A stretch of DNA of 64,000 nt from Macrocystis pyrifera (GCA_031763025.1 JASSKH010000023.1:3809501-3873500); one strand, 5' to 3'; positions 32,231 through 44,497 are shown, numbered from the stretch's first letter. Numbers and translations: made by a program. Notes: generated from the sequence alone by a model not told the origin.

Positions 32231-34261
32231 ATTAGCGAGGGGAACATAAATCAGAACCAAATACGGGTTGTAAACCTAGGGGAGTGTACGGTTTTTTGGG
32301 TTCATCGTGGGTTCTGGTTGCTAGAGCCTCCTGCAATATGCACGTACCTGGTACGATGTTGTTAATGATACGCAAACTTCTCAAACTAACAATTGTTATT
32401 AGTACAGCAGTACAGTACTGCAGCTCGTCCACAAAATGCATGTGGTCCAATTTTACCGCAAGTATGAATAGTGCGAGGTTAATCTTCACATGTGAGCGGC
32501 GTGCATGCTCTCAGTCGTCCCCCCCCCCTCGGGGATATCCACTACAAGTGTACCTATTATTAATAATTGGTCACACATTTGCTGTTGTTATTTCTTGTTT
32601 CGGCATGTTTCAGTGATCAACAAACACACCTGGTACGCATATTTTCACCCTGCTCCTGCTTGAAACCCTGATCCCACCCGGACCTGACTCCACCCCGCAA
32701 ATAGCACCATCGCGCGCAGCGTGCAAACACGCGTACCGGGTTTGTATGTGTGTTGACCAATGAAGCCTACTGACATAACGGCAGTACTTGACCAATGTAT
32801 GGGCTGGTACGTTCTACCGTGCGATACAAGGATACAAGACTGCGACTGCTGTACAGTACAACAGCAGTACCACCACCAGTAGCACCACTAAACACTACTG
32901 CTGTACCATTATTAATAGGTCCACCTACGGCATGCAAACGTTTTCATTACATTTGTATGGTTTGTTGAAGCAAACGTACTCTAGTCCTGTCCTGCAATGC
33001 CGCTGAAACAGCAGTAGTAGTTGTTGCTCTTGGGATTGCTTCCATTGCGTGCAGAAACCTTGCACGAGTAGTCGTATACCTGGTAGACTCGTACTGATGT
33101 ACGTACATACCGCCCGTGATCAGTCCAGGCCTGGTGCAAGTAGATTACACGTGTGTATGCGCAAGTTTATTGAGTATAATAGCTCATCGGGGTACTGCGT
33201 CTTTGCTGCTGAAACCTCGGGGCAGGATGATGAGGTTGTGATGCGGATCAGAGTTTGAATTTGAATTTTGTCCAATGTACGACTACGTTCGTACCACAGC
33301 ATACTTGACTTGACGTACTACTGCTTCCTTATAGATCAGATTACCAGTGTTTACCTTGGTAAGATCTTATTCCCACCGCAGGTATGATACGTACGACACA
33401 AAAAAAAAACCATCCCTGTAAAACAATGCACCCTGCAGTCATCCCTGTCCTGCACAATACAAGGCATCCCGTCATGAACAACTGCGTACTATACTGCAGC
33501 AAGCACCCCCGGCGAGTACCCTCAGAAAGCTGGGGACGGTTTTATAATCTCTGCCGGCTATTATACCGACTGCCGACCCCCTTGAACAAAGTCACCAAAG
33601 ACCACCCAAAAACAAACAGGCCCGCAATACGGCCCGCGACAACAAACAAACGAACGCGCCGCGAGTCCAACAAGAACCAACTCGAACGAAGAGCTTTGCT
33701 GTAATACCTGCTATCACTGTTCCACCTCTTCTCCTGCGTACTTCCTTGAGATGACCCGAGCGCGGCTCTTATGACCTCGCGATCGTCGTAGAGTGGTGTA
33801 GTGTGGTGGTGTAGTGGTGGTGTGGTGGTTGTGTTGGTTGGGCGGGGGGGAGGGGTGCAGTGTAATCCTTGAGGATCGAGCCGAAAGTTGTTGTCATGTT
33901 TTCATGTTTCGGTTCGCGGAAAACTGCAGTTTGCTGTTTTTTATTGCCCGCGATTGGCCAGATTGGCCCGTGTGTCATCGAACGGTCTATGATGGTATTA
34001 ATTCACTCATCACTTTATAGTCTCTTTGATTTACGAACAGTCATCAAGACTCGAGGTATGGTATCCACAGCACAGCAGTTGGATACTGCTGCTGTAAGTA
34101 TCCTGCTGTACTAAACTGTATCCAGATAACCCACCGTGTTATATCCCCCGCAAGCCCGCAAGCAAACAGCTTACATCGTACCAGGTACGCACGTACGTAC
34201 ATATTACGGGAGGCCAGGACCCAAAAACCATGTGTCCCCCACCGCCTATTACGCACCATAT
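32001..34261. other. No recognised gene
   Basis: Holds (CTA)n at 32198-32230 and a family D copy at 32232-32330 (GGGTTCATCGTGGGTTCTGG). TACAGCAGTA and TATTAATA motifs are frequent. No coding exon recognised. Confidence 0.4.
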
Positions 34262-34640
34262 TTTATCAATTTTAAAATACTTCAGCTGTGAGTTCGACTG
34301 ATTAAATAGTTGATACTCGACTTTGCAAGCTGCGTAATATACGTCTGTCTCGTCTACGTTCCATTTTTACCGAATTTTACTTTTTATCAGTGCGCAGAAT
34401 GATTAGTTAAAATTGTCCTGTTGACCCGGGCAGCATCCAGGGGAGCCGCTGGCCTATATCTTTGACAAGGAATCACATATAGAATACGCGCGTTCGGTTT
34501 ATCACAATAATTGTAAAATTAGGTAAAAATGGAATGTAGACGAGGCGTATTACGCAGCTTGCAAAGTTGAGTATCAACTATTTAATCAGTCGAACTCACA
34601 GCTGACGTATTTCAAAATTTATAAAAAAAGTATTATTATT
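34262..34640. mobile_element. Large foldback element
   Basis: The left arm TTTATCAATTTTAAAATACT, CAGCTGTGAGTTCGACTG, TTGCAAGCTGCGTAATA and GTCTACGTTCCATTTTTACC (34262-34385) is repeated in inverse order and complement at 34515-34640. About 125 bp long, with a 120-bp loop. A solitary arm fragment lies at 37718-37770. Confidence 0.75.
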
Positions 34641-34671
34641 GTGATAAACCGAACGCGCGTATTTATAGCTC

Positions 34672-34965
34672 TCTACAGAAACTGATTACTACTTACTAAA
34701 GTGGTACCGGGGAATCCTCGAAGCAGCTGAACAGTTCATGGGCAGGTGGCACGAGGCTGAGGCAAAGCTGAGTAGACAGCGCCGTGCATCCGCTGCAGGT
34801 AGTGTTAGAGGGAATGGGGGGAGGGGTAACAGCAGGAGGGGTAGAGGGAACACCGTACAAGTGTATAGGGGCAGGGGGGGGAACAGGAGGAGTAGAAGGG
34901 AAACCGCGGTAGAAGAGAGTAGCAGAGAGACCGCAGATAGGGTAGCAAGGTACCAGGCCGACTAA
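34672..34965 (+). CDS. Possible ORF or exon, Arg/Gly-rich, unrecognised
   Basis: An open frame from about 34672 reads ETDYYLLKWYRGILEAAEQF, then MGRWHEAEAKLSRQRRASAA, then a low-complexity Arg/Gly/Asn stretch, ending TAA near 34963. The first half looks like a charged helix of real protein; the second is GGGGA-rich DNA. CTCTACAG could be an acceptor. It sits beside the foldback element and may be a transposon remnant. I do not recognise it. Confidence 0.25.
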   Translation, partial: STETDYYLLKWYRGILEAAEQFMGRWHEAEAKLSRQRRASAAGSVRGNGGRGNSRRGRGNTVQVYRGRGGNRRSRRETAVEESSRETADRVARYQAD

Positions 34966-35864
34966 TAGGTTGGACGTTTCTTTGCTACTCGTACCGCCAA
35001 CTGCTGCGGCCGTTCGGTATGCATTTTGATTTTTTTCCCTTCTTATCCTTATGAAAGAAGTACTACATAGTGGGTGGGTGACGAGCGTATTTTGGCCCAC
35101 TCACTATTGCTCTTTTTACTTAGTTAAGTGTTCACCGGGATGCATAGTCCCCTTTTTCCTTCTCGTATCTTTCCCCTTGCACGTCCCTTTTGGCTCATGC
35201 TCGGGGTAAGTATGTATGTGTCTGAGCTTTGGCTTCCCATTTTATTTATTTATTTGGGATTCTTCTCCTTTTCTTTTTCTTTTTCTTGTTCTTTTTCGGT
35301 TTGGTTTTTTTCGTTGCTTCTCTTTCTTTATGGTGTATTTTGGTTGCTGGCGTATGTATGTATGTTGTGTCGGCCGCACCTAGTGCGAAGGCATGGTATT
35401 ACGTAGGCTATTAATGCATTACGGTGTGTTATCTCTGTGTCGTAGTCTGTGACCACAGAGCTCGTATCTTTCTAGGGTGAAGAATCAGCACGGACACTGG
35501 GCTTGCTGGATGTCGACGAGTAGAAGAACGGTTTAATGTGAAGAACACACACACACACACACTACTTACTACTATTTTATGTTCCCCCGTTCGTAAGAGT
35601 ATTATCATTATCATATGCTTGCCATCCGACAATGTGCAGCATGAGCTTGAACGTTGATCTCACACTCATAACATTGTCTTGAAAGAAGAAATCCCCGGAA
35701 ACAAAGGAAACGAAGTCTATCTGCCTTCTATGTGTCTGTCTACGTCCTCCTATGCTTTATTTTATCTACGATACTCGGTCTGTTTGTCTTTGCTCCTTCC
35801 CGAGGCAGGAGGACTCCGGATCAGCTGCTTCCACTTCTGAGGCGCGCAAGCGCAGTCACTACGC

Positions 35865-36083
35865 TCGTCCGTGTCCTTAGACGAGCGCAGATACAAACTC
35901 GCCACCCTCGCGGTGGGAAGCTTTGGGCGCCTTGGAAAGGAAGGCAGTGATCTAATTGATCAGTTGGCAGCAAGTATAGTCGGAGGGACGGACGGATCGT
36001 CCCTGGCGCGGAAAGGCGTCTGCAAAGAACGCCTCTTCCAGATCATCTCGGTGACCACACAGGTCGCGATTTCGCGCCGAGTA
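35865..36083 (+). pseudogene. Reverse-transcriptase-like C-terminal fragment
   Basis: Reads LDERRYKLATLAVGSFGRLG, then KEGSDLIDQLAASI and KGVCKERLFQIISVTTQVAI SRR. It resembles the segment after the RT domain of some retroelement proteins (ETFGxxG ... LxxISVAIQRGNA). No RT core motif (YxDD) was found nearby, so it is a fragment at best. Family assignment is from memory. Confidence 0.4.
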
Positions 36084-36479
36084 TGTATATTATTATGTAT
36101 AAACTAGTCCTGAGGGACCGCCAGGCCGCTAGGGGCAGGGAGGATGAAGCCGGAGGAATGCGGTCAATGACCTGGGGACGGAACGTTGATGATGAACAGG
36201 ATATATCATACCGGTAGCTAAAATGAAATGATGTGGGGAATGGAAATTGGGAAACGACTGGCAGAGAAGTGTATGAGGGATACTACTACTGATTTACGGA
36301 AGGATATTCGGTTTATATAGCAACGGCAGTAGTTACGCTATACCTGGTATTGTCGGAAGGCAAGCATAATAATAATAATATGTATGTACTCTTTACGGTC
36401 TGTTCTTAAATCCTAAGCCGCATCCAAGCTCCATCCCCACGCCATCGGTGTGGGTCTGTCATCCTCCCCCCCCCCCCCT

Positions 36480-36625
36480 GCTCCTTCTCGATGCTGTCGA
36501 CTCCTGCTGGAGTTGGAATCGCGACACCCTCCTCGAGATGGCGACCTGTGCAGTTACCGAGATGATTCGGAGTAGACGTTCCTTCACCACTCCTTTCCTA
36601 TTCCCATCGACCCACCGTCCCTCCC
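36480..36625 (-). pseudogene. Second RT-like fragment, opposite strand
   Basis: The minus strand reads RKGVVKERLLRIISVTAQVA, then ISRRVSRFQLQQES, matching the end of the plus-strand fragment at 35865-36083 and extending a little further. The two copies face each other about 400 bases apart. Confidence 0.4.
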
Positions 36626-36791
36626 CCCCACGACAGGACACTAGCTGCCAACTGGTCGATGAACTTACTATGCCATCATTTATTTACTAATAATATGTAC
36701 GTACGTACAACGAGCGCGCACCCTTTATCCAAGACGCGTTCAAGAAGAGCACGCGAGGTAAAGCGATGCTCGTACATGAGGTCCTATTTAT

Positions 36792-37018
36792 TACAATCTG
36801 TGAGCTCGGATCTTCAGGTTGGTAGGCTGTTCAGGTATTTGGGTTCCTGTTGGGATCAACGTACGGGCGAAGACTAGCTAGCGAAGACCCAACCCGACCC
36901 CTAACCCTAACCCTAATCCTGACTCCAAACTGCAGCCAAAACGGGCAAAAAAAACTGGCCATAAACGCAATTTTTGAGTAAAAGACACCCCCCTGAAGAT
37001 CCGAGCTCACAGATTGTA
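36792..37018. mobile_element. TA-flanked MITE with telomere-like core
   Basis: Perfect 27-bp inverted ends (TACAATCTGTGAGCTCGG...), each starting at a TA, enclose a core with CCCCTAACCCTAACCCTAAT at about 36898-36916, which resembles (TTAGGG)n telomere repeat. 227 bp. Confidence 0.75.
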
Positions 37019-40000
37019 GAACCTACTCGACTCCCGTACATAACATAGTATATCTCGTACGAGAGTGAGTGCACTTATGTATCGTGTCGCTGCCACAGCA
37101 GGTCTTCTGTGCCTGCTTGATGTGGCTATTATTAATACGTATGATAGTGGAGACTTTAGTCCCCAGAGTGAGAGTATTCTATTATACCACTCTCCACCGT
37201 TCAGCTCAGCACAGCACAGTATCACCACCATCAACACTTTAGCCCACCTTATCGAAACAGCACACACTCGTACAATTATTATACCAGGAGGACGACAATA
37301 CCAAAAAAGGCAGCACGCGACACCACACTCCTGATCGAACGTGATGACAAACATACTACAGCAGTTAAAAGTGGGGTCGGATTTCTCGACGAATCTACGA
37401 AAAACGTTTATTTTTCAAAGTCGGTTTTTTCTCGTGTGGGTTTTAGTCCCCGTATACCATACGAGCTGGGCCAGCCAAGGCGCTGCCAAATCGGTTGATT
37501 GATTGTTCACACCCCGCTCAATACTACTACGTATTTTGATGCGATTTTTTGACACGGTGTTGATCACAGGCACCAACCCACGAACGGAAAAGCAAGCCCT
37601 TTTTTTCTTTATTTGTTCGAGGGATGACACCGATACAAAGATCCAGAAAAATACTAAAGCGACCGTAACTTGTCTGAAAAAAAAGGTTCGCTTTCCGGTT
37701 GTTTGCAGGTGTCGTACAAACTATTTAATCAGTCGAACTCACAGCTGACGTATTTCAAAATTTATAAAATACTCGTACAAGGTTAAATTGTCAGGTCGAA
37801 ACTTGCGCAAATTTGAACGTGGTATCGCAGAAAAACAAAAAGTGATGGTAATTACTTGTGTTATGTATGGAAATCGGCGTGTTTTTGACGACATCTCTTG
37901 ATGGGTGGCGAATTGGGCACTGAAGCTAATATCGGTATTCTCGTAAGGTCTTCAGCTATGTCTACACCAATTTTCGCCTTGATCGGGAACGACGAATTTG
38001 TTACTAATTTTGTGTTGAAAAGTTGGTGTTTTTAATGTTTCGCCAATATCTCGTCGAGATCGAGTCGAATTGTAAACATGCCTTTCATTTTTTATGCACA
38101 TTTTTTTTTTGCACATGCAGTGTTGTGTCAGGGTTCAAGTGCCTCCAAATTTCAAGTCCTACTTCGTAGAGGTTCACGAGATACGACGTGCCGATGGTTT
38201 ATCTATTTTTTGGCTGGCTCAGCTCGTACCCCCCCTGGCTTTGTCTCGAAAATGGATACGTACTCGTCTTTATACACGTATAGGGCGTGCATTAATAGTT
38301 ACCCTGGTATTATTTTTGACGTGCACTCCTATTCATACTGTACTTCAGTAGTACTGCATGTAGAGCAAAATCAACAGAAGGGGTGACAAAACGGTGGATA
38401 AAGCTCCCCGATACGTAGGTAGCAGAGGAATGATGTTGGAACTTTTTGTATTAGCATATACCGCGCGATCGATACAGGTACCGATATATACTGCTGCTGC
38501 TTTACTCGTGTTGTCATCATCTCGACCCTCGACGCCCTCCACCCTCGAACCCGCACCTTGACCTCCAATGTCAGATGATATCACGACAATAAGGTGATCG
38601 GGTTGTCAGATCTCTTCTCGTACTGCTATCAGGTCTATTCTTACTGGTTTTTGCCCAACTAAACATATGCAAGCCGGGCTGCGCCACCGCGGGCTGACGC
38701 CCACGGGGCTCCGCGTGTGCGCTGTCCGAGAGACATGTGGGCAAGTGCAAGCGAAATCGAGACAGGGCTGTCAAGGCTTGTGGTGCGTGCTCGAGATTGC
38801 TGGATATGTTGGTCGAGCTTTAATAAAAGCATAATTCTACCAACAAACCACGTCCTACTCGAGTCCTATCAATTTACAGAATGTTATTCCAGAGCCATTG
38901 CACTACTCGATCGAGTCTTGCAGTAGGACCGTTTCGTATAATGCTGCAACTATCAGTATGAATGAAAGACAGAAAAAGCATCGTGTGGAAAGTCGCTGGT
39001 GTAGTAGAGCCCGAGTATCGTGGTAAGGGAACTGGAATGCAGGAGCTGGCTCGGAAGGCAGCTTCTCATGTTTGGGAGACTTCTTGCTCGGTTATCGTGC
39101 TATTTCTTCTTTATGATGAGAGAAAAGGGGGCAGTTTGAGAGTGATTCGAGTGGGGCTTGATTCGAGGTATCAAGCTCACTCTGTTCCCTTCCAATAATC
39201 CACTAGTCGGGTAAATGCCTGAGGAATTTTCCTCGGACGTGGGTCTGCTCTTCTCCTATCGGTGCTCCTAATCAAACGAGTATCCAAATCCTAGGATACT
39301 TCTGTAGTGTACTAAAACCCAGTTCTACGGGTCATCCTGTCTTTAACCGAAGTCTGTCCTATTGATAGAAACATTCCTTGCCTCCTTATGAAAGCCTTAA
39401 TACTACTGGCTGTCGTATCTATCGAGAGAAACTTCAGAGCCCCAGGAATACTCTTAGGGTATTCAGGGCTTTGATAATTGTTTTACCGAGGGGAGCTTCA
39501 GAGCCAACATACCATACTGGCCTGCAGGGCCGTTCCCGATGCAGTCGAGACCGGCCGGCACGACAGTGGAAGAAATGAGAAAAAGAAAACATCTCAGCGC
39601 GAGAAAAATCGAAGCACTCGAAACCGTATGTACAAAAACCAAGAAGAGAGAGCGAGAAGCCCGAAGAGGACGGCCAAGACCGCCAGGAAACACGCATGAT
39701 ATATATATTGAACTGAAGGCGAAATACAACCGCCACCACTACTACCACTCCTACGGAAGGATCCATGCCTAGGGTGGACCCCAGCAGGAAAACAGAGCAC
39801 CTCATTCGAACGTTGGAATGCGTGAAAGTTTTTGGCAATTTCCTCTGTTCCCACAAAAGCGCGACGTTCACATCGGGGAACCCCGTTGGAGTCGCGCCCC
39901 TAATCGGAGGAGGGGTCCTGGACTCTCGCGAAGCCAGTGTCCGGCAGAGCCCAGGCCGTAATAATCCCATGGAGTTGGGCCTTGTTTAAAGTGGCGACAA

Positions 40001-41165
40001 GAGCACAACTCTCGCCGCCGAGAGACGCTCTTTCCCCGGCACCCAACACGCCAGCGGGCCACGCTCCACGGGAAACGCCCTCGTAATGGCGGTAAATATG
40101 GGGGAAACCACCTCAGTTGCATCCACTGTGAGCAAACGTTGCCGATATGCTGCCCACGTTAGCGCCGTTTCCTGGGCCGTCGAGCGCCAAAGGCCCATTG
40201 CGGAGGCTGGCGGCAACACGAACACTAGCAGGGCAGCGCACCTCCTCGAGGACAAGGGCGCGCCACACACAAAAAGAAGCCTTGGCCCGCGCGGATCTGG
40301 CACCCTGTGGGGGAGAGGGGGCATGCTGTCGGGCATTCGTCGTTACCGCATATCATAAGCCGCCACCATCATCCACGATAGCGGCGCCGCCGTTGGGCGA
40401 CACGGCTGGTACCCCCATCGCGCTTGAACCGGGGCTATTTGCCGAGTCGCCACCTATGCTTCTTCAGTCACGAAAGGCTAGGCCACTGCGGTCGGAGCTT
40501 CTTGCGCAACTCTCAACACGGGCACCGCCACCGCTGCTGTCAGCGTCCCTTAGCGTTTGAAGTTTTTCCCTCGATCGTAGCGAAGGACCCATAAGTCGAG
40601 GTGTCACAATCTTCGGAGGGGGCTCCGTCGTTTGCGTTTGATCATGCGATGTTCCCCCTTTCCACCCTGCACACGACCCTTGCCCCGCCTCCTCTGTTGT
40701 CCGACCCGCCGGCAACTTCCGAGAAGTGATCGGCATCACCTCCACCGGCACCTCCACCTCCATCGCCAGAGTCAACGCCACCGTTGGGGGTGTTTTCTAC
40801 CTCGCCGCGGTCCCTTCAATCGCTCACCGCACCCGAGACTAGTCTCTGGCCCTGTTCAACGTCAAGTTCACAACCAGCTTCATTCAGGAGAAGGGCTGAC
40901 ACCCCGTTCACCGCTGCTGCGGCCACCACCACCACTGCCGCCACCGCCTACGCTGAATCAAGGCCATTAACGATGCAGTGAAGCTCCCAGGTGCCCTTGA
41001 CGACATCCCCGACACTGTTCGGTATGTCGCCTTATTTCCCTCGTCACCGTCGCCTTTGCCGTCGTCACCACGGTGGTTGGCGACGACCGTTCACTCAGGA
41101 CGCCCCGCTTGACGCCAGACGTGGTCCTAGCATCCACGCCGCCATCATCTGTTCGTTTATAAAGT
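37019..41165. other. No recognised gene
   Basis: Foldback arm fragment at 37718-37770. The part 39490-41160 is richer in GC than its surroundings and has many short frames on both strands, among them MRKRKHLSARKIEALETVC (about 39569, +) and ALTWAAYRQRLLTVDATEV (about 40176, -). None is recognised or continuous; a decayed gene or element is possible. Confidence 0.35.
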
Positions 41166-42000
41166 TTCAACCACTGAGCTACTCAGTCAGATGAGCGCTG
41201 ACTAAGTAGCCTAGTGGTCTATCCTCTATATTTCGAACAAAAGAAATACCTTTGGGCTCGATACGGCCTCCCGCCAATAACATCCTCCGGGGTTGATCAG
41301 GCCCCTAATCAGCGCCTGGTGTTTCCTTCATATGGTCCCTCTCCCTAGTCTTGTGTTCTTTTACTCAAGTGGTTCACTCCCCTTTCGACTCTCTAGTCGA
41401 GTCTTCTTTTATCGTGGTTCTCTCCACTTGATTTCCCTTTTTCTACATGCGGCGGAAAAAGCGGAAATACGACGTCTGGCGGGACTCGAACCCCGGACTT
41501 CTTTTGTTCGAAATATAAAGGAAAAACCACTGAGCTACTCAGTCAGGCCCTCAGTCAGCTGCCCTCAGTCAGCTGCTGACCTGACTGAGTAACTCGGTGG
41601 TTGAACCTTTGCAAACGATAAAATAGCACTCGACTAGAGAGTCGAAAGTGGAGTGAACCACTCGAGTAAAAGAACACACGACTAGGAAGGGCGACAATAT
41701 GAAGGAAAAACCGGGCTCTGATTAGAGGCTTGACCAACCCCGGAGGATGTTATCAGTGGGACGTCGTATCGAGCCCAAATGCACTTCTTTGTTCGTTTAT
41801 GAAGGTTGAAACACTGAGCTACTCAGTCAGTATCAAGGAAAACCAGGCGCTGATTAGGGGCTTGATCAACCCCGGAGGATGCTATCGGCGGTAGGCCGTA
41901 TCGAGCCCAAACGTACTTCTTTTGTTCGTTTACAAAGGTTAAACCATTGAGCTACTCAGTCAGCTCGCTGGGTAGCTCAGTGGTTTAACCTTTCACACCT
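41165..42000. repeat. Cluster of tRNA-derived SINE copies, both strands
   Basis: Repeated units begin with a pol III box A (TAGCTCAGTGG or TAGCCTAGTGG) followed by a box-B-like GGGCTCGATACGG or, on the minus strand at 41481-41491, a true GGTTCGAGTCC. They continue GGGGTTGATCAAGCCCCTAA, TCAGCGCCTGG and CCTCCCTAGTCGTGTGTTC. At least four head-to-head or head-to-tail copies overlap here. Confidence 0.7.
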
Positions 42001-43170
42001 CGGATATCGTAATACTCGGACAACACTTATCTACGTTATGGGGCCTAACACAGGAACGTGGAAACGTACTAACATAGTCTTAGCACTGGAGGAGCGATCA
42101 CGGTAACGCGGTAACACAGTGTTAACTGGAAACCCACGAACGTGCACTCGCCTTGACGTTATGTTGCTGCTCGATCTCGTCCAGCTCGGGTACAGCAACA
42201 TTATGTTCTGCCGTGATCAGTCCTCGAACTAACACTGTAACACAGTGCTAAGGCTTCTGACCAAACACGTACGTTATCAGTCTAACATGCCCAGATCGAT
42301 ATCCGCATATTTACTAACACGATAACATAATGCTACTGTCGATGCAGCACATAACACACCAACATAGTGTTACCCTTAGGAGGAGTCTTACACACAACAC
42401 CCTAACATAACGTTACCATGTTCGCCAGCACTTCTAACTCATAACATTGTGTTATAAATAACACACTAACGTAACATAACGCAATGACCAACACTACTAA
42501 CATTACGTTATCTGGACCCCCTATCTGATTGCCTTAGGCTCGGATAACGTGACACTTCACGCACGCTAGATACGTTACAGTCTTAGCCGGCCCATACGTA
42601 ACATGATTTTAGGATGTTAGCGTAAATGCGGAGGTCTCTGTAACATTATGTTGTTTCAGCTACCATCAGTAAAATCTGATGGTGACATTCCGTTACCGTG
42701 TTACCATATAGATCAATGCGGGTCTAACAATATGTTACTGAGTTACCGTTGGGGCCGAAGTCGTTCTAACGTAATGTTACTATGTTACCCTTTGGATCTT
42801 CCCGAGGTCTAACATGTGTTGCCTGCGTTAGTGGTAAAGCGGCGTGGCGGAGTAACAAAACATAGTCATGATATCCAATTACGCCGACATCCCAGTAGGA
42901 GATACACACAAAAATATCCCGAGGGGGAGGATAGCATGACCTCCCCATAAAAATGCCTCCATATTTTAAAACCCCAAAACAGGGGATATCTATGAGGGAT
43001 CCCCCCCAAAAAACGCTTATTTTTCTGGAAACCCCGCCAGTAAGTTATCCATCTATAACGTAATCTGCACACTCGCACGCACGAGCTAACATAGCAGTAA
43101 CATATTGTTGATGTTGAATTGGGGGTGTACGTTATCTGCTAACATATGGCACTACATACCGTAATAATGG

Positions 43171-44024
43171 GAGTAAACGCGCCCCCCTCACGGTAAACGC
43201 CCCGGGGCGCTATATTTAGCGAAAACGGGCAAAATCCGCAGTAAACACCCCCTGTCAAAAACAAAAATGCAAAAAAAACGCCCCGGCCTCACAGTAAATG
43301 CCCCCCTTGTCATTTTTGTGGGTACCCGCCCCGGGGCTAAGCTGGCAAGTCTGTTGAGTGTGGGAGATGGAGCTGTTTCCGAAGCAGGCAAAGGCGTGGT
43401 TTTCGCAGGAAAATTCATTCTTGGGACGTTGGTTGTTCATGTTGTGCGCAACACCAACAAAACAGACAAAGTCAGACGTGGACACAGCCCCTGCCCCAGC
43501 CCGGTCGCCGCTCCACGGTTTCCCACGAGGCCGCCGTCGTTGCAGCGGAGGCGGGTGCACCGGTAGTCGATCAGCCTGAGCTTCGTCGCTGTCGAGTAGG
43601 AGTGCCGTCCCTTCGGCCCCACTGAACACTCTAGTTCAAATGTCGGAGGGTAAACGCGAGGGACTGGTACGCGCTGTACCACCTGAGAAACAGGCGCGGG
43701 AAGGGCCGGCGTGCCTTCCCCCGTGGGCGCCGCTTCACCAGGACGACGCAAGCTTCCCAAAGAGTTTGATTGATCGTCAGTGCTTTTGTCGGTGATGGGT
43801 ACCTTGCCGGTGCTGCTGGGTTGCGACATGATCAACACCTGCTGCTGCCTTGCTGTTGATGTGTGCATGTGAGAGGTGTGTGCTTTTTTTCTTGTTTTTT
43901 CGTATCGCCCCGGGGGCCAAAATCCCCGAAATATTTTTTCAGAAAACGCCCCGGTATCACCGTAAACGCCCCGGGGCGTGTTTTTACACCTGCAAAATTG
44001 TAGCACCCCGGGGGGCGTTTACTC
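43171..44024. mobile_element. TIR element rich in GTAAACGCCCCGGGGCG, carrying an ORF
   Basis: Outer inverted ends GAGTAAACGC and GCGTTTACTC, with subterminal copies of GTAAACGCCCCGGGGCG on both sides (about 43192 and 43962), surround 500 bp of GC-rich DNA. No transposase. It sits inside the palindrome array. Confidence 0.6.
43437..43829 (-). CDS. ORF inside the TIR element, unrecognised
   Basis: From ATG at 43829 the minus strand reads MSQPSSTGKVPITDKSTDDQ, then a Pro/Ala-rich part, VYPPTFELECSVGPKGRHSY and STATKLRLIDYR. The last block, basic-aromatic followed by a helix, resembles the opening of transposase-type DNA-binding domains, but I cannot place it. It could be a gene fragment carried by the element; a spliced continuation in another frame is possible. 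Confidence 0.35.
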   Translation of the reverse strand: MSQPSSTGKVPITDKSTDDQSNSLGSLRRPGEAAPTGEGTPALPAPVSQVVQRVPVPRVYPPTFELECSVGPKGRHSYSTATKLRLIDYRCTRLRCNDGGLVGNRGAATGLGQGLCPRLTLSVLLVLRTT

Positions 44025-44390
44025 GCATTCTTACAGTACATTGCATACGAGCAAACACATTAACTTAATGCTAGTGTTGTATCGATCATATACGTTATCC
44101 ATTTGACGTATGTTATGTATGTTATGTAGAAAGACTTCCGTTAACACGCTCACATAACGTCGCTCGATACGGACTGCTGCTGCGGCTGATACGGTAATAT
44201 AATGTTAACGTTGTATTGACCTTCTGCGTTGTGTTACTTTGGTCACTAGGAATTCCGTAACACATCAACATGGTGTTATGCATGCGTTCATTTGGCCGTG
44301 TACGTTATCCGTCCGAAGGGTGTTATGGTAGCGAGCAAGAATCCCGCTGACACACTAGCATAACGTTACTCGCTACGGGCTGATGTCGCT

Positions 44391-44497
44391 ATTACGGGGG
44401 TCCATAGTTAACAGGACCTATGGTGTACATAAAAACCTATATATTTGCCTTTTTTTGCTAACAAAATTTGGTCCCGTTAACTATGGACCCCCGTAAT
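44391..44497. mobile_element. TA-flanked MITE family C, copy 4
   Basis: Best copy: ATTACGGGGGTCCATAGTTA ... TAACTATGGACCCCCGTAAT, perfect inverted ends, inserted in the palindrome array. Confidence 0.85.

Noticed and set aside
36895-36917. Chromosome end or interstitial telomere
   Set aside because: Only about three CCCTAA units, lying inside a small inverted-repeat element.
39434-39970. 178-residue minus-strand frame in a GC-richer region
   Set aside because: Not matched to any known family; interrupted and overlapped by equally long frames on the other strand.
41473-41546. Functional tRNA gene
   Set aside because: Box A and box B are present, but the T-stem pairs only three or four bases and the acceptor ends do not pair; it repeats as part of a SINE.
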